Assembly (NCBI RefSeq): GCF_963677945.1
Contig: NZ_OY782578.1
Coordinates: forward strand, 4,059,258 to 4,123,257
DNA: 64,000 nt
Reading direction: 5' to 3'
From: an uncultured Bacteroides sp.
GTDB lineage: Bacteria > Bacteroidota > Bacteroidia > Bacteroidales > Bacteroidaceae
In this document: piece after piece, positions 19,368-28,384 of the stretch
How positions within the stretch are numbered: the stretch's first letter is position 1
Layout: every line of letters starts with the position of its first letter
The notes under the pieces: generated by a model
The model's input: only the letters and a program-made list of their open reading frames with translations
What the model was told of the DNA's origin: nothing
Database searches by the model: none
Program-made: the position numbers and the translations under genes

Positions 19368-19745
19368 TTATTGAAAATCAATAGCCGATTTAAGTCGTAT
19401 ATCAACAGAAGAGGCACCAATCTCCAATACAACTTTTCCTTTCGGAAGAACGAAAGAATGGCTTTCCTCACTCCAACGCATCAATTCCGTTGCAGCAACC
19501 GAGAGAGTTACTTCTTTCTTTTCTCCTTCTTTAAGTGCTATCCGACTAAAAACTTTAAGCTGCTTAATAGGATCATTGGCTTTACGGTTTAGCTTACTAG
19601 CATAAAGTTGCACTACCTCTTCTCCATCTCTTGCTCCACTATTGCGTAGCTGAAATGTAACTCTTAAAGTATCACCCGAGTGAACAATCCGACTATCTGT
19701 TTTCAGATTGGAATAAACAAAGGAAGTATAACTCAATTCATAAAA
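19368..19745 (-). pseudogene. 3' fragment of a GH3 gene (fibronectin-III-like domain only)
   Basis: The reading frame encodes FYELSYTSFVYSN and then a complete fibronectin-III-like domain ending in SAIDFQ. It matches the C-terminal domain of the intact GH3 protein in this window (FGHGLSYTTFAYGK..., EVVQLY, KGFKKI..., VGASS.DIR). An in-frame TAG (19746-19748) lies just before the motif and no catalytic domain precedes it, so about 85 percent of the gene is gone. An ORF starting at TTG 19734-19736 remains, but it has no signal peptide and is unlikely to be functional. A relic of a glycan-degradation gene next to the GH2 gene. Confidence 0.8.
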
Positions 19746-19821
19746 CTATTCATTAAAGTAGATTGTTACATATAAAAATAGTATAAGTAACAGAATCATT
19801 TAAATAAAAGAAGAATATAAA

Positions 19822-20427
19822 ATGATATTAGTAATGAGAAAGTTATTATTTCTTGTATTATTCTTGCCCATTATAGTTTTTGCACAAACAAAACAAGACC
19901 TATTCTACCTGATTGACAAATTTCCGGTTAACAAATCAGGAGATGTGGATTTCTGTATAATCGACTCGGTTAAAAACTCAAGTAAAGGAGTTATTTATAT
20001 TAAAGCTATTCAGGTTATTGATCATTGCTTTAAAAATGCCCCATCAACAACTATACCTCTTTATGATGACGTAAATAATATAATAATATATAAAGGAAAG
20101 TTTATTCGCTTCGACAGGACACAAAAAACATTTTCAACAGTGCTGAACACATACATATATCGATTTACACTAAAAATTGAATGCATGGATAATGCTTACA
20201 AATTAAGTATTTACGATATTTCTGAAAGTGAAGGAGACTTCACAATTTTACTGTCCGACTTGCTTAAAAAAGAATATTACGAGAAGATGAAATTATCCGC
20301 AGGTTCATTAAAGGCAAAATACAATTCTATTTTATTCATTTATAACTATCTGACAAGCAAAATTAAATCTGTGCGCGAATATCTGCTAAAAGAAAATGTG
20401 CAAATTAAAAGCAAACAGCCGGAATAA
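19822..20427 (+). CDS. Small secreted protein, DUF4468-like
   Basis: A 201-residue protein with a signal peptide ending VFAQ (cleavage near 22-24). The mature part is alpha/beta: YIKAIQVIDHCFKN, IIIYKGKF, and a second strand pair RFTLKIECMDNAYKLSIYDI, followed by charged helices. This resembles DUF4468 (TBP-like fold) proteins of Bacteroidetes, but I am not certain. Two in-frame starts exist, 19822 and 19834; the second gives a more typical signal peptide. The last codons lie inside the 5' arm of a 23-bp terminator stem. Function unknown. Confidence 0.65.
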   Translation: MILVMRKLLFLVLFLPIIVFAQTKQDLFYLIDKFPVNKSGDVDFCIIDSVKNSSKGVIYIKAIQVIDHCFKNAPSTTIPLYDDVNNIIIYKGKFIRFDRTQKTFSTVLNTYIYRFTLKIECMDNAYKLSIYDISESEGDFTILLSDLLKKEYYEKMKLSAGSLKAKYNSILFIYNYLTSKIKSVREYLLKENVQIKSKQPE

Positions 20428-20457
20428 GATTTTCATTCCGGCTGTTTGCTTTTAATT
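20403..20457. terminator. Bidirectional terminator with 23-bp perfect stem
   Basis: Arms 20403-20425 and 20435-20457 are perfect inverse complements around a 9-nt loop, with core AACAGCCGGAAT. The 5' arm contains the last codons and stop of the upstream plus-strand gene; the 3' side ends 16 bp before the stop of the convergent GH2 gene. Confidence 0.9.
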
Positions 20458-20473
20458 AGTATATTAAATCTAT

Positions 20474-22969
20474 TTATTTACTATTCAGAATTATTTTTCC
20501 ATTCTTTAAATCTTTTGATGAAGCTTCAAGAATAATCTCACCAGCTTTATCTGTTGTTTGAACAATTGCAGTAAGCATTCCATTAAATAAAGTCATCTGA
20601 GGTAAATGAAACAAATCCATAGATATAGGATCGCCATTTGCACCGGCACGATAAGTTCCGGCACCTTTCACCTTAAATTTAACCAATTGATTGACATTCG
20701 GACAAAGATTGCCATCTTTATCAACAACTTTAACTGTAACATAAGCCAAATCTTTTCCATTAGCTATTAATGAAGTTCTATCAGCTACCAGCTCAATATG
20801 ATGAGGTTTACCTGCTGTATGAATTTCTTTTTCAGCTACAGCTTTACCATCCTTATCATAAGCTACAACCTTTACAGTTCCCTGTTCATATTTAGTATCC
20901 ATCCACATCAGACGATAACGTTTCTGGCGTTTAAGTTCCTTCATTGAAGCATCATCGCCACTGTTATCAACAGTAACCGACATATCTTTTGTTCGTTTAC
21001 CCTGGCTCTTACCATTTATAAAGAGTTCTGCAGAAGGATAATTGGTATATACAAATATTGGAGTAACCTCTCCTTCACGACCTGCCCAATTCCAGTGAGG
21101 AAGAATATGCAAAGTCTCCTTAGTTGGATTCCAATGACTACGATACAAGTAATATCTGTCTTTTGGAAGACTGGCAAGATCTACAATTCCAAATAATGAA
21201 CTATGACTTGGCCAGTTTGTATAATACGGAGTTGGTTCACCCAAATAATCGAAACCAGTCCACACAAATTCACCCATACAATAAGGTAAATCATCATGCT
21301 GAATAAAATCATCTTCCGGAAGATTTGACCAGCTACAATATTCCACATCGTATGAAGAAGACTGATGATCATCATACATTGCCATAGCTTTACGTTCTAC
21401 CGGGAATTTATAAGTACCTCGAGAACTTACAGTTGAAGCTGTTTCACTACCTAAAATAAGCTCCTGCGGAAGTTTCTCGTAATTCTCTTTGTATTTAAAC
21501 GGGCGATAATTAAATCCGGCAACATCCATAATTGCCGCAAAGTTATTATTGACAACAGCTCCCGGATTATCCATCCCCTGAGTTACAGGACGTGTAGGAT
21601 CTTCGCGATGACAAATATCCTGCAAGTAACGAGCTACCTTAGCTCCACCCTTAGAACCTTGTTCAGGAACCTCATTACCAATACTCCACATTACAATACT
21701 AGGACTGTTACGGAAATTATGTATCAGATTAACCAAATCTTTTTCAGCCCACTGATCAAACAGATGATTGTAACCATTCTGACATTTAGCAATCTTCCAT
21801 TCATCGAAAGATTCGGCCATAACCATCATACCCATTTCATCACAAACTTTAATCTGCTCAGGAGAAGGCATATTATGAGAAGTACGAATTGCATTACAAC
21901 CCATATCTTTTAATATTGTAATCTGGCGGCGAAGTGCAGCTTCATTTATTGCAGCACCCAGAGGACCTAAATCATGGTGCAAACAAACACCTTTGAATTT
22001 TGTAAGCTTCCCGTTCAGAAAGAAACCTTTACCTGGAATAATTTCAATAGAACGAATACCAAATGTTGTAGTATATTCGTCTTTCAAAGAAGAACCATCA
22101 TACAGTTTAGATACTGCTCTATAAAGATATGGATTCTCAGTATCCCATAACTTTGGTTGATTTACAATTAAGTTCTGTTCAAAAACGTCACCATCATACT
22201 TTGAGAGCTTTTCTTCACCTGTTGCTACAACTCTATTATTAGCATCCTTTATTTCAGTAACCAGACGAAAGTTATCAACGTTAGAATCAACCGGACGTAC
22301 TACTTTAGTCTTTAAGTTCACTTTTGCAAATTCAGAAGTAATCTTAGGAGTAGTCAATTGCGTTCCCCAAACAGGAATATGTGCATCTTCTGTGATAATC
22401 ACATGAACATTTCTATATAATCCAGCTCCCGGATACCAACGTGAAGATTCTGTGAGGTTTTCCAAACGTACAGCCAACAGATTTTCTCCACCTTCATTTA
22501 AATAAGGAGTAATATCAAATTTAAAAGAATTATACCCATATGGCCAATATCCAACTTCTTTTCCATTCAAATAAACACGAGCATGACTCATTGCTCCATC
22601 AAAAAGGATTGCTGCTTTTTTACCTTTGTTGAATTCGGGCACTTTAAAGTTTATTCTGTACCAACCAACACCTACAAAAGGAAGTCCACCAGTACGTCCG
22701 GCATGTTCCATTGCTGCTTTCTGCCCATCTTGTGTAATAGCAACTTTTTGCATATCGTTTTTAGAACTAAAAGGACCATAAATAGCCCAGTCATGCGGTA
22801 CAACTACAGATTGCCATTTGCTGTCATTAAAACCAGGATAATATGATTCGGGATTATCAGTTCTGGCAAACTTCCAACCTTTTTCCAACAAGAACTCAGT
22901 ACGGGTTTGAGCAGAAATTAAGCAAAGAAAACAGCACCATACCAAAGCTAAGAGCAAGAGTTTTTTCAT
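20474..22969 (-). CDS. Secreted GH2 beta-galactosidase
   Basis: An 831-residue GH2 enzyme with signal peptide (1-20, ending LISA). Order: sugar-binding jelly-roll domain (about 25-200), Ig-like domain (about 205-310), TIM-barrel catalytic domain (about 315-620) with acid/base Glu433 in MWSIGNEVPEQG and probable nucleophile Glu509 in ILGSETAS, then C-terminal beta domains. GEFVWTGFDYLGEPTPYY is characteristic of beta-galactosidase-type GH2 proteins. It would remove terminal beta-galactose in the periplasm. No SusC/D genes are near; the adjacent GH3 fragment suggests a decayed locus. Other GH2 specificities remain possible. Confidence 0.88.
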   Translation of the reverse strand: MKKLLLLALVWCCFLCLISAQTRTEFLLEKGWKFARTDNPESYYPGFNDSKWQSVVVPHDWAIYGPFSSKNDMQKVAITQDGQKAAMEHAGRTGGLPFVGVGWYRINFKVPEFNKGKKAAILFDGAMSHARVYLNGKEVGYWPYGYNSFKFDITPYLNEGGENLLAVRLENLTESSRWYPGAGLYRNVHVIITEDAHIPVWGTQLTTPKITSEFAKVNLKTKVVRPVDSNVDNFRLVTEIKDANNRVVATGEEKLSKYDGDVFEQNLIVNQPKLWDTENPYLYRAVSKLYDGSSLKDEYTTTFGIRSIEIIPGKGFFLNGKLTKFKGVCLHHDLGPLGAAINEAALRRQITILKDMGCNAIRTSHNMPSPEQIKVCDEMGMMVMAESFDEWKIAKCQNGYNHLFDQWAEKDLVNLIHNFRNSPSIVMWSIGNEVPEQGSKGGAKVARYLQDICHREDPTRPVTQGMDNPGAVVNNNFAAIMDVAGFNYRPFKYKENYEKLPQELILGSETASTVSSRGTYKFPVERKAMAMYDDHQSSSYDVEYCSWSNLPEDDFIQHDDLPYCMGEFVWTGFDYLGEPTPYYTNWPSHSSLFGIVDLASLPKDRYYLYRSHWNPTKETLHILPHWNWAGREGEVTPIFVYTNYPSAELFINGKSQGKRTKDMSVTVDNSGDDASMKELKRQKRYRLMWMDTKYEQGTVKVVAYDKDGKAVAEKEIHTAGKPHHIELVADRTSLIANGKDLAYVTVKVVDKDGNLCPNVNQLVKFKVKGAGTYRAGANGDPISMDLFHLPQMTLFNGMLTAIVQTTDKAGEIILEASSKDLKNGKIILNSK

Positions 22970-22999
22970 AAGTCTTCGTTTAATTTATATTATTTGAGA

Positions 23000-23007
23000 C
23001 AAAAATA
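23000..23007 (-). promoter_or_regulatory. -7 box for the GH2 gene
   Basis: Minus strand TATTTTTG, TAnnTTTG match, 30 bp upstream of the GH2 start; no good -33 element. Confidence 0.4.
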
Positions 23008-23283
23008 AGAAATTAAAAGCAATACTAAAAGTTAAGATTACTCAATGGCATTATAAATATAAAAAAGCATCAGAAAAACGCCATTATATAAAAATAAGAC
23101 TGTATTAATTTCATTAATAATAATATTTTTAAAATATGACTTGGCATAATATAAATATTTCCTATTATTAATAAATTTACTGATAGGAAACAACTGCCGT
23201 AAGAGTTATCTATCGCAAATCGTTTTTTGAGAATATTCAACTAAATCAATCTTTATTCAATAATATACTATTATTCATAGAAA

Positions 23284-23313
23284 AGGCTCCTTGATCAAAA
23301 GATCAAAGAGCCT
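23284..23313 (-). terminator. Intrinsic terminator of the membrane pyrophosphatase gene
   Basis: Stem AGGCTC.TTGATC/GATCAA.GAGCCT (23284-23296 with 23301-23313, one mismatch) with a 4-nt loop, then TTTT on the minus strand, 19 bp after the gene's stop. Confidence 0.8.
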
Positions 23314-23332
23314 AAAATTACAAATTCATATT

Positions 23333-25843
23333 TTATGATTTCACTTCTTCTCTACAAGGAGTCATAACACATGAATCATCAGCTATAGCCTCATCAGTAG
23401 ATGATTCATCCGAAACTTTTTTATCTGCATGATGACTCTTCTCTACGGGGATTCTCATTCCATAGAATGAACGCCATACAAAAATAAGGCTGAGAATTAA
23501 GAAGGGAATAGCAATATACATTGAATAATCCAAATCTGGATTTTGTTTCATCTCAATACAAATTTCTGTTGCCAAAAGCCCGAACAAAGTAGAGAACTTA
23601 ATAATAGGATTCAATGACACAGATGAAGTATCCTTAAATGGATCTCCTACTGTATCACCCACAACTACAGCTTCATGTAATGGTGTATTTTTCTGTTTCA
23701 AGTCTACTTCCACCACTTTCTTGGCATTATCCCAGCTACCTCCGGCATTTGCCATAAAGATTGCCTGAAATAAACCAAATACAGCAATAGAAACCAGATA
23801 AGCGACAAAGAAGTTCGGATCCATAAAGGCAAAAGATAAAGTAAGAGAGATCAATGCTATAAAAATATTCCACATACCTTTCTGAGCATATTGAGTACAA
23901 ATCTTCACTACCGATTTAGAATCTTCAATATCCGCCTCCTTCTTGCTCATATCAAAATTCTTCTTAATGAATTCCACAGCACGATAAGCTCCGGTTGTTA
24001 CTGCCTGCATAGAAGCTCCACTGAACCAGAAAATAACTGCACCTCCACAAATCAAACCAAGAATAACAGGTGCATCGGTAAGAGAAAGATTAAGCATTCC
24101 CACTTTTTCCAGTAATAGAATAATAGAGAATATCATAGTTGTAGCGCCAACAACAGCTGTACCAATCAGTACAGGCTTCGCTGTTGCCTTAAATGTATTA
24201 CCAGCAGAGTCATTTGCTTCAAGGAAATGTTTTCCTACTTCAAAATCAGGTGTAAAGCCAAATTCTTTATTAATTGATTCGCTGATACCAGGAATTTGTT
24301 CTATTTGTGAAAGTTCAAAGACAGATTGTGCATTATCTGTAACAGGACCATAACTATCAACCGCAATGGTAACGGGCCCCATACACAAAAAACCAAAGGC
24401 AACTAATCCAAATGCAAATATTGAAGCATGAGGACCAAGAATCTCAACTAAACCTTGTTCTGAAGTAAAATATGCAATAGTCATTAGAGCAACAATCAGT
24501 AACCCGGTCCAGAAAGCACTTAAATAACCAGTTACAATACCAGAAAGAATATTTAAAGATGCACCACCTTCACGTGAAGCAGTTACAATTTCCTGCACAT
24601 GATTTGATTTTGAGCTAGTAAACATCTTGGTAAATTCAGGAATCAGCACAGCGGCCAAGGTTCCACAACTAATTATAATAGCCATTTTCCACCATAGAGT
24701 CTGATTTGGAAGATCACCCAATAACAAATGACTCATAAAAAAGCTGACAGAAATACAAAGAATAGCAGCAATCCATATTAAACGCATTAATGGATTCTCA
24801 AAATTAAAGTCTTTCTTATTCGCATAAAGTTTTTTAGAAATTGCCTGATTGATAAAGAAAGAACATCCGGAAAGAAAGTCCATCAAAAAACGCATACCAA
24901 AAATCCAAACTATCAACTTAGCTTGTATTGTAGGATCATTTATAGCCAAAGTTATAAATGTGATTAAAGCTACACCTGTTACACCATAAGTTTCAAAACC
25001 ATCGGCAGTAGGACCTACGCTATCTCCTGCATTATCACCGGTACAATCGGCAATAACACCAGGGTTACGAGGATCATCTTCCTTAACTTTAAATATAACT
25101 TTCATCAAATCCGAACCAATATCTGCAATCTTGGTAAAAATACCACCGGCAATACGCAAAGCACTTGCACCTAAAGATTCACCAATAGCAAATCCCAGGA
25201 AGCAAATACCTACTCTGTCACGTGGTACAAACAACAAGATAATCACCATCATCACTAATTCCAGAGAGATAAGGAATAAGCCCACACTCATACCAGCTTT
25301 CAAAGGAATGTTCACCACATCCAGTGGTTTGCCACGCAAAGAAGCGAAAGCAGTTCGTGCATTTGCGAAGGTATTTACACGAATACCATACCATGCCACA
25401 CAGTAAGATCCGGCCATACCCACAACAGAGAATAGCAAAACCTCCAGTACCACCTCAATCGGTTTTCCCAATAATCCAAAGAAATATATACATAAAATAG
25501 CTGCAACAATAGTAAAAAGCATCAAAAGGAATCTACCTTGCTGCAACAAATAAGTTCGGCATGTAGCATAAATTGTAGCAGCCACTTTTAGCATCGAATC
25601 ATGCGCCTTTAACTTTTTAATCTGATGGAACAAGATCAAGCTGAATCCCAACGTTCCTACAATAATTAAAGCTCCATAGAAAAGAAAATCCCAAGAGGAG
25701 ACAGTTCCACCAAAAATGTGGTAAGTACCTTGATGCAGATCAGGTATAGCTAAATCAGCTTCACTCGCCTGCATATTCAAACAAAGTCCAAATAACGAAA
25801 ACGTTAAAAAGAAAAATTTCATGAGTTTATTCATGGCATTCAT
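23333..25843 (-). CDS. hppA: Membrane-bound ion-translocating pyrophosphatase
   Basis: An 836-residue polytopic protein (about 16 membrane segments) that couples PPi hydrolysis to proton and/or sodium export. Signature residues include EDDPRNPGVIADCTGDNAGD (255-274) and, near the end, DTVGDPFKDTSS. Position 552 in AGNTFKATAKP is Lys; an Ala here marks K+-dependent enzymes and a Lys K+-independent ones, so this one is predicted K+-independent. It begins with what looks like a cleavable signal peptide (about 1-27) and an extra segment before the core, making it longer than many family members of about 700 residues. Transcribed alone, with a terminator close behind. Confidence 0.93.
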   Translation of the reverse strand: MNAMNKLMKFFFLTFSLFGLCLNMQASEADLAIPDLHQGTYHIFGGTVSSWDFLFYGALIIVGTLGFSLILFHQIKKLKAHDSMLKVAATIYATCRTYLLQQGRFLLMLFTIVAAILCIYFFGLLGKPIEVVLEVLLFSVVGMAGSYCVAWYGIRVNTFANARTAFASLRGKPLDVVNIPLKAGMSVGLFLISLELVMMVIILLFVPRDRVGICFLGFAIGESLGASALRIAGGIFTKIADIGSDLMKVIFKVKEDDPRNPGVIADCTGDNAGDSVGPTADGFETYGVTGVALITFITLAINDPTIQAKLIVWIFGMRFLMDFLSGCSFFINQAISKKLYANKKDFNFENPLMRLIWIAAILCISVSFFMSHLLLGDLPNQTLWWKMAIIISCGTLAAVLIPEFTKMFTSSKSNHVQEIVTASREGGASLNILSGIVTGYLSAFWTGLLIVALMTIAYFTSEQGLVEILGPHASIFAFGLVAFGFLCMGPVTIAVDSYGPVTDNAQSVFELSQIEQIPGISESINKEFGFTPDFEVGKHFLEANDSAGNTFKATAKPVLIGTAVVGATTMIFSIILLLEKVGMLNLSLTDAPVILGLICGGAVIFWFSGASMQAVTTGAYRAVEFIKKNFDMSKKEADIEDSKSVVKICTQYAQKGMWNIFIALISLTLSFAFMDPNFFVAYLVSIAVFGLFQAIFMANAGGSWDNAKKVVEVDLKQKNTPLHEAVVVGDTVGDPFKDTSSVSLNPIIKFSTLFGLLATEICIEMKQNPDLDYSMYIAIPFLILSLIFVWRSFYGMRIPVEKSHHADKKVSDESSTDEAIADDSCVMTPCREEVKS

Positions 25844-26158
25844 TGTTTAAGATTTAAGATTCGTGTTTCAAAAAAACAGCCTAATATACATATTTTTTAA
25901 TTTAAAGATAACATTTTAATTAAATTTAATTTTTACCTACATTAGTAAATATTTGTTTATATATCCAATCTATGTTAAACGACATAAAAGCATAAATAAA
26001 AACCGGTCAGGAATTAAATTCCAAACCGGTTACAGGTTTATATATCAGGAACAGGAGTTATCAGAGAAAACCTTTCTATTACTAAATATATTGCATTTAT
26101 GAGTCTGATAACCTGCAAGTAACAGGAACATTATCAAAAGAAACAAGTATAGTACATA
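25844..26158. other. Intergenic region upstream of hppA
   Basis: About 315 bp. It contains the SIMPL-gene terminator (26001-26031) and a small inverted repeat GTTATCAGA/TCTGATAAC between 26057 and about 26112. No TAnnTTTG box for hppA was found. Confidence 0.5.
26001..26031 (-). terminator. Intrinsic terminator of the SIMPL-domain gene
   Basis: On the minus strand a 15-bp stem with one mismatch and one G-U pair (AACCGGTTTGGAATT with AATTCCTGACCGGTT) and a 1-nt nominal loop, followed by TTTATTTATG. It is about 130 bp after the stop of the gene at 26159. Confidence 0.7.
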
Positions 26159-26863
26159 CTAATCCTGTAAATAATAATCCACCGTTGTTACTACACGAAC
26201 ACTTTTAATATAAGGAGTATTTGCGTCACGATCTACAATAGAAAATTGTCCTTGATTAGCAGTCTTGATTTTTCCCAGTTTACTATCAGAATCCTTAGCA
26301 AACTTTTCAGCTGCTATTCGTGCATTTTTAGTTGCATTCTCTATCATCTGAGGTTTAATTTCATTAAGTTTAGTAAAGTCATAAGTCACATTATAACGAT
26401 AGTCTCCTCCGGTAAGAGCGATACCTTGTTTCAGCAATTCGCTTTGCTCTGCCATCAGACTTCTTACTTTATCTACTTTTTCGGAAGTAACAGTAATAAC
26501 CGATGTTATATTGTAACGATATGGAGAAGTGTTATTCCCGGTATATCGTTCTGCTTGCATATCTATGATTTCAGGAGCTGAGATACTAATTTCCTTTTCT
26601 GTAATTCCTTTTAATTTAAGAAAGTTCACAATGATATTATTCTTCGCTTTAATATTATTGTAAAGAGTAGGAAGATCATCTCCCAAATCTTTAAACATCA
26701 ATGGCCACGTAACTTTATTAGCCGGAACTTCCATTTCAGCTAAACCTTTAACCGAGACTACCCGGTCCTTATCTTTAAAATCATTTATACCAGCTCTTAT
26801 ACAAATACCCAAAAGAAATAGCCCAAGTGCCACAATAGTAGCTTCTTTCATCCAATTTTTCAT
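26159..26863 (-). CDS. SIMPL domain (DUF541) protein
   Basis: A 234-residue protein with an N-terminal membrane anchor or uncleaved signal (TIVALGLFLLGICIRAGI, about 8-26) and a SIMPL/DUF541 domain over the rest, beginning VVSVKGLAEMEVPANKVTW and ending VRVVTTVDYYLQD. SIMPL proteins are periplasmic and of poorly defined role; some are linked to oxidative stress or outer membrane interactions. It is a single-gene unit with a near-consensus promoter. Confidence 0.88.
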   Translation of the reverse strand: MKNWMKEATIVALGLFLLGICIRAGINDFKDKDRVVSVKGLAEMEVPANKVTWPLMFKDLGDDLPTLYNNIKAKNNIIVNFLKLKGITEKEISISAPEIIDMQAERYTGNNTSPYRYNITSVITVTSEKVDKVRSLMAEQSELLKQGIALTGGDYRYNVTYDFTKLNEIKPQMIENATKNARIAAEKFAKDSDSKLGKIKTANQGQFSIVDRDANTPYIKSVRVVTTVDYYLQD

Positions 26864-26898
26864 AATTTACACCTTTTTAGTTAGATCTAATATTTTGT

Positions 26899-26930
26899 CA
26901 AACGTAATGAATTGAAATGATATTTCCAAA
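26899..26930 (-). promoter_or_regulatory. Consensus Bacteroides promoter of the SIMPL gene
   Basis: Minus strand TTTG (26930-26927), a 20-bp spacer, then TACGTTTG (26906-26899). Both elements and the spacing match TTTG-N19-21-TAnnTTTG. It lies 35 bp upstream of the start. Confidence 0.75.
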
Positions 26931-26969
26931 TAAAGAAACATTAAGATTTAGATACATGAATAATTTAAT

Positions 26970-26977
26970 TATATTTG
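26970..26977 (+). promoter_or_regulatory. -7 box for the membrane protein gene at 27000
   Basis: TATATTTG matches TAnnTTTG, 22 bp before the ATG. A TTTA at 26947-26950 sits 19 bp upstream as a weak -33 element. Confidence 0.55.
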
Positions 26978-26999
26978 CATACAACTAAACACACTAATT

Positions 27000-27719
27000 A
27001 TGAATACAGAATATAATGAACACAGCGAGAAAGAGAATTCTGAAATTCAGGTTATGATTGACGAAAATTCTTCAGCTACTAAAAAGTGGAAAAATATAGT
27101 GATTGGAGTTTTATGTATACTTACTCTATTCACTGTGTGGGCCGGATACCTTATTATAAATGGGTCTCTCACTTATATTACAAATCCGCTGAGTATAAAT
27201 ATACTCGATGATGTGGCCATTCTTTGCATCCTGTGGTTTGTTGGTGTATTCATTGCACTGGCTCACAGACTAGGCATTCTTGGATTTGGCAAGAAAGAGG
27301 TAAAAGAAGATACTTTACCAGCTACAGACACCGAAACAGAACCGGAAGAAGAAAATAAAAGCAAACTTAAAAAATATCTTTTTCCAGGATTGACTATTTT
27401 AGTAGTAATACCTGTTATATCGGCAGTAGTATTATACTACATAATATACTTCATCGTATTCCTATTTCTGGGAATTCTTCCTTACTTGGTAGGGGTAGGT
27501 ATGATTACAGGATTGATAATCTCCATAATTCGTTTGTCGAGAATGGTCTATAAGCCTAAAAGAGCAAAGAAAATAATGACATACTCAACACTGATGATTC
27601 TTGCTTACGCATTTGTTATCTTTATGATGTACGAGTTTGATTCAAAGACAAAAGGAAATCAGCCCAGTCCTGCCATTGATCAGCAGGAGGTAAGAGATAG
27701 TACGCTTGTTAATCAGTAA
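27000..27719 (+). CDS. Hypothetical polytopic membrane protein
   Basis: Unrecognised protein of 239 residues. An acidic N-terminal tail (about 1-28) precedes four to five predicted membrane segments (about 34-53, 69-88, 125-145, 147-172, 195-213), with an acidic loop (about 100-120, rich in Asp, Glu and Thr) between the second and third, and a polar C-terminal tail. No motif identifies a transporter or enzyme. The start is supported by the -7 box 22 bp upstream. It converges on and overlaps the next gene by 7 bp at their 3' ends. Inner-membrane location inferred. Confidence 0.7.
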   Translation: MNTEYNEHSEKENSEIQVMIDENSSATKKWKNIVIGVLCILTLFTVWAGYLIINGSLTYITNPLSINILDDVAILCILWFVGVFIALAHRLGILGFGKKEVKEDTLPATDTETEPEEENKSKLKKYLFPGLTILVVIPVISAVVLYYIIYFIVFLFLGILPYLVGVGMITGLIISIIRLSRMVYKPKRAKKIMTYSTLMILAYAFVIFMMYEFDSKTKGNQPSPAIDQQEVRDSTLVNQ

Positions 27720-28375
27720 TAAATAACTTCACCACCATCGGATTCAGCAAATTCCCTGAGCAGAGATTGCATGTAATTCACAGCTTCGACTAGCCCTTCA
27801 TTTCCGCTGTAACCATTGATTATAGCTAATAGCTGAGTTGTGTCAACCGATAGTTTTGTGCGCTCATTATCACTGGTTGGTGTGCCGATTCCGCCAATTG
27901 CGTCACGGTAGATAGGTAACCCCTCAATATTAAGTACGCCTCTGCCAATGCCTTCGAAAGGTTCATCCGCTTTACCAACGCCCAGTTCCACGGTATTTCC
28001 TACTATCTTCGCAGCGTCAAAGCCACCTATTGAATATCCGGTACGGATAGAAACCAGATTTATGAGATCCACCAAAGTATCTATTTTGTAAAGAGGTAAA
28101 TCTCTGACAATTCTTCTGCAAAGAGCTTCAGCCGACGGACGATAACGATTAGGGTCCTTACCGAATTTCTTATATGCATTACGCGTTGCAAGAATATGAG
28201 GATTATTCTTCACCTCGTCTATCTTGTGAGAAGCCTTGTATTCTGCTGCCACCAAATCTATCTGCTTCCACAATTCCCCGTTGAAAGAGGAATTCTTTAC
28301 CGTTGCAAGTATAGCCGCACCATTATAATCAGGACAAGCCTTACGGACTTCTTCAGATACTTTGAGAATAAACAT
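27713..28375 (-). CDS. B3/B4 tRNA-binding domain protein
   Basis: A 220-residue cytosolic protein consisting of a B3/B4 domain, the editing-type domain of phenylalanyl-tRNA synthetase beta subunits, here free-standing. Visible features are ATRNAYKKFGKDPNRYRPSAEALCRRI and the GGFDAAKIVG segment. Such stand-alone proteins may hydrolyse mischarged tRNA or bind other small molecules; function is not settled. Last gene of the hpt-adk-obgE-pgeF cluster, 9 bp after pgeF. Its final 7 bp overlap the end of the convergent membrane protein gene. Confidence 0.85.
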   Translation of the reverse strand: MFILKVSEEVRKACPDYNGAAILATVKNSSFNGELWKQIDLVAAEYKASHKIDEVKNNPHILATRNAYKKFGKDPNRYRPSAEALCRRIVRDLPLYKIDTLVDLINLVSIRTGYSIGGFDAAKIVGNTVELGVGKADEPFEGIGRGVLNIEGLPIYRDAIGGIGTPTSDNERTKLSVDTTQLLAIINGYSGNEGLVEAVNYMQSLLREFAESDGGEVIYY

Positions 28376-28384
28376 CAGATCTTT

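Larger units (their letters stand above)
22970..23332. other. Intergenic region between GH2 and pyrophosphatase genes
   Basis: About 360 bp, AT-rich. It contains the GH2 -7 box at 23000-23007 and the pyrophosphatase terminator at 23284-23313. Nothing else recognised. Confidence 0.6.

Noticed and set aside
19630-19645. TGCTCCAC shared with the tRNA-Ala 3' end as an attachment site
   Set aside because: Only 8 bp match, inside coding-derived sequence; expected by chance.
26001-26031. Two ACCGGT palindromes 23 bp apart as another periodic array
   Set aside because: Only two copies, and together they form a 15-bp stem with a T-rich tail downstream of a gene, which is better explained as a terminator.
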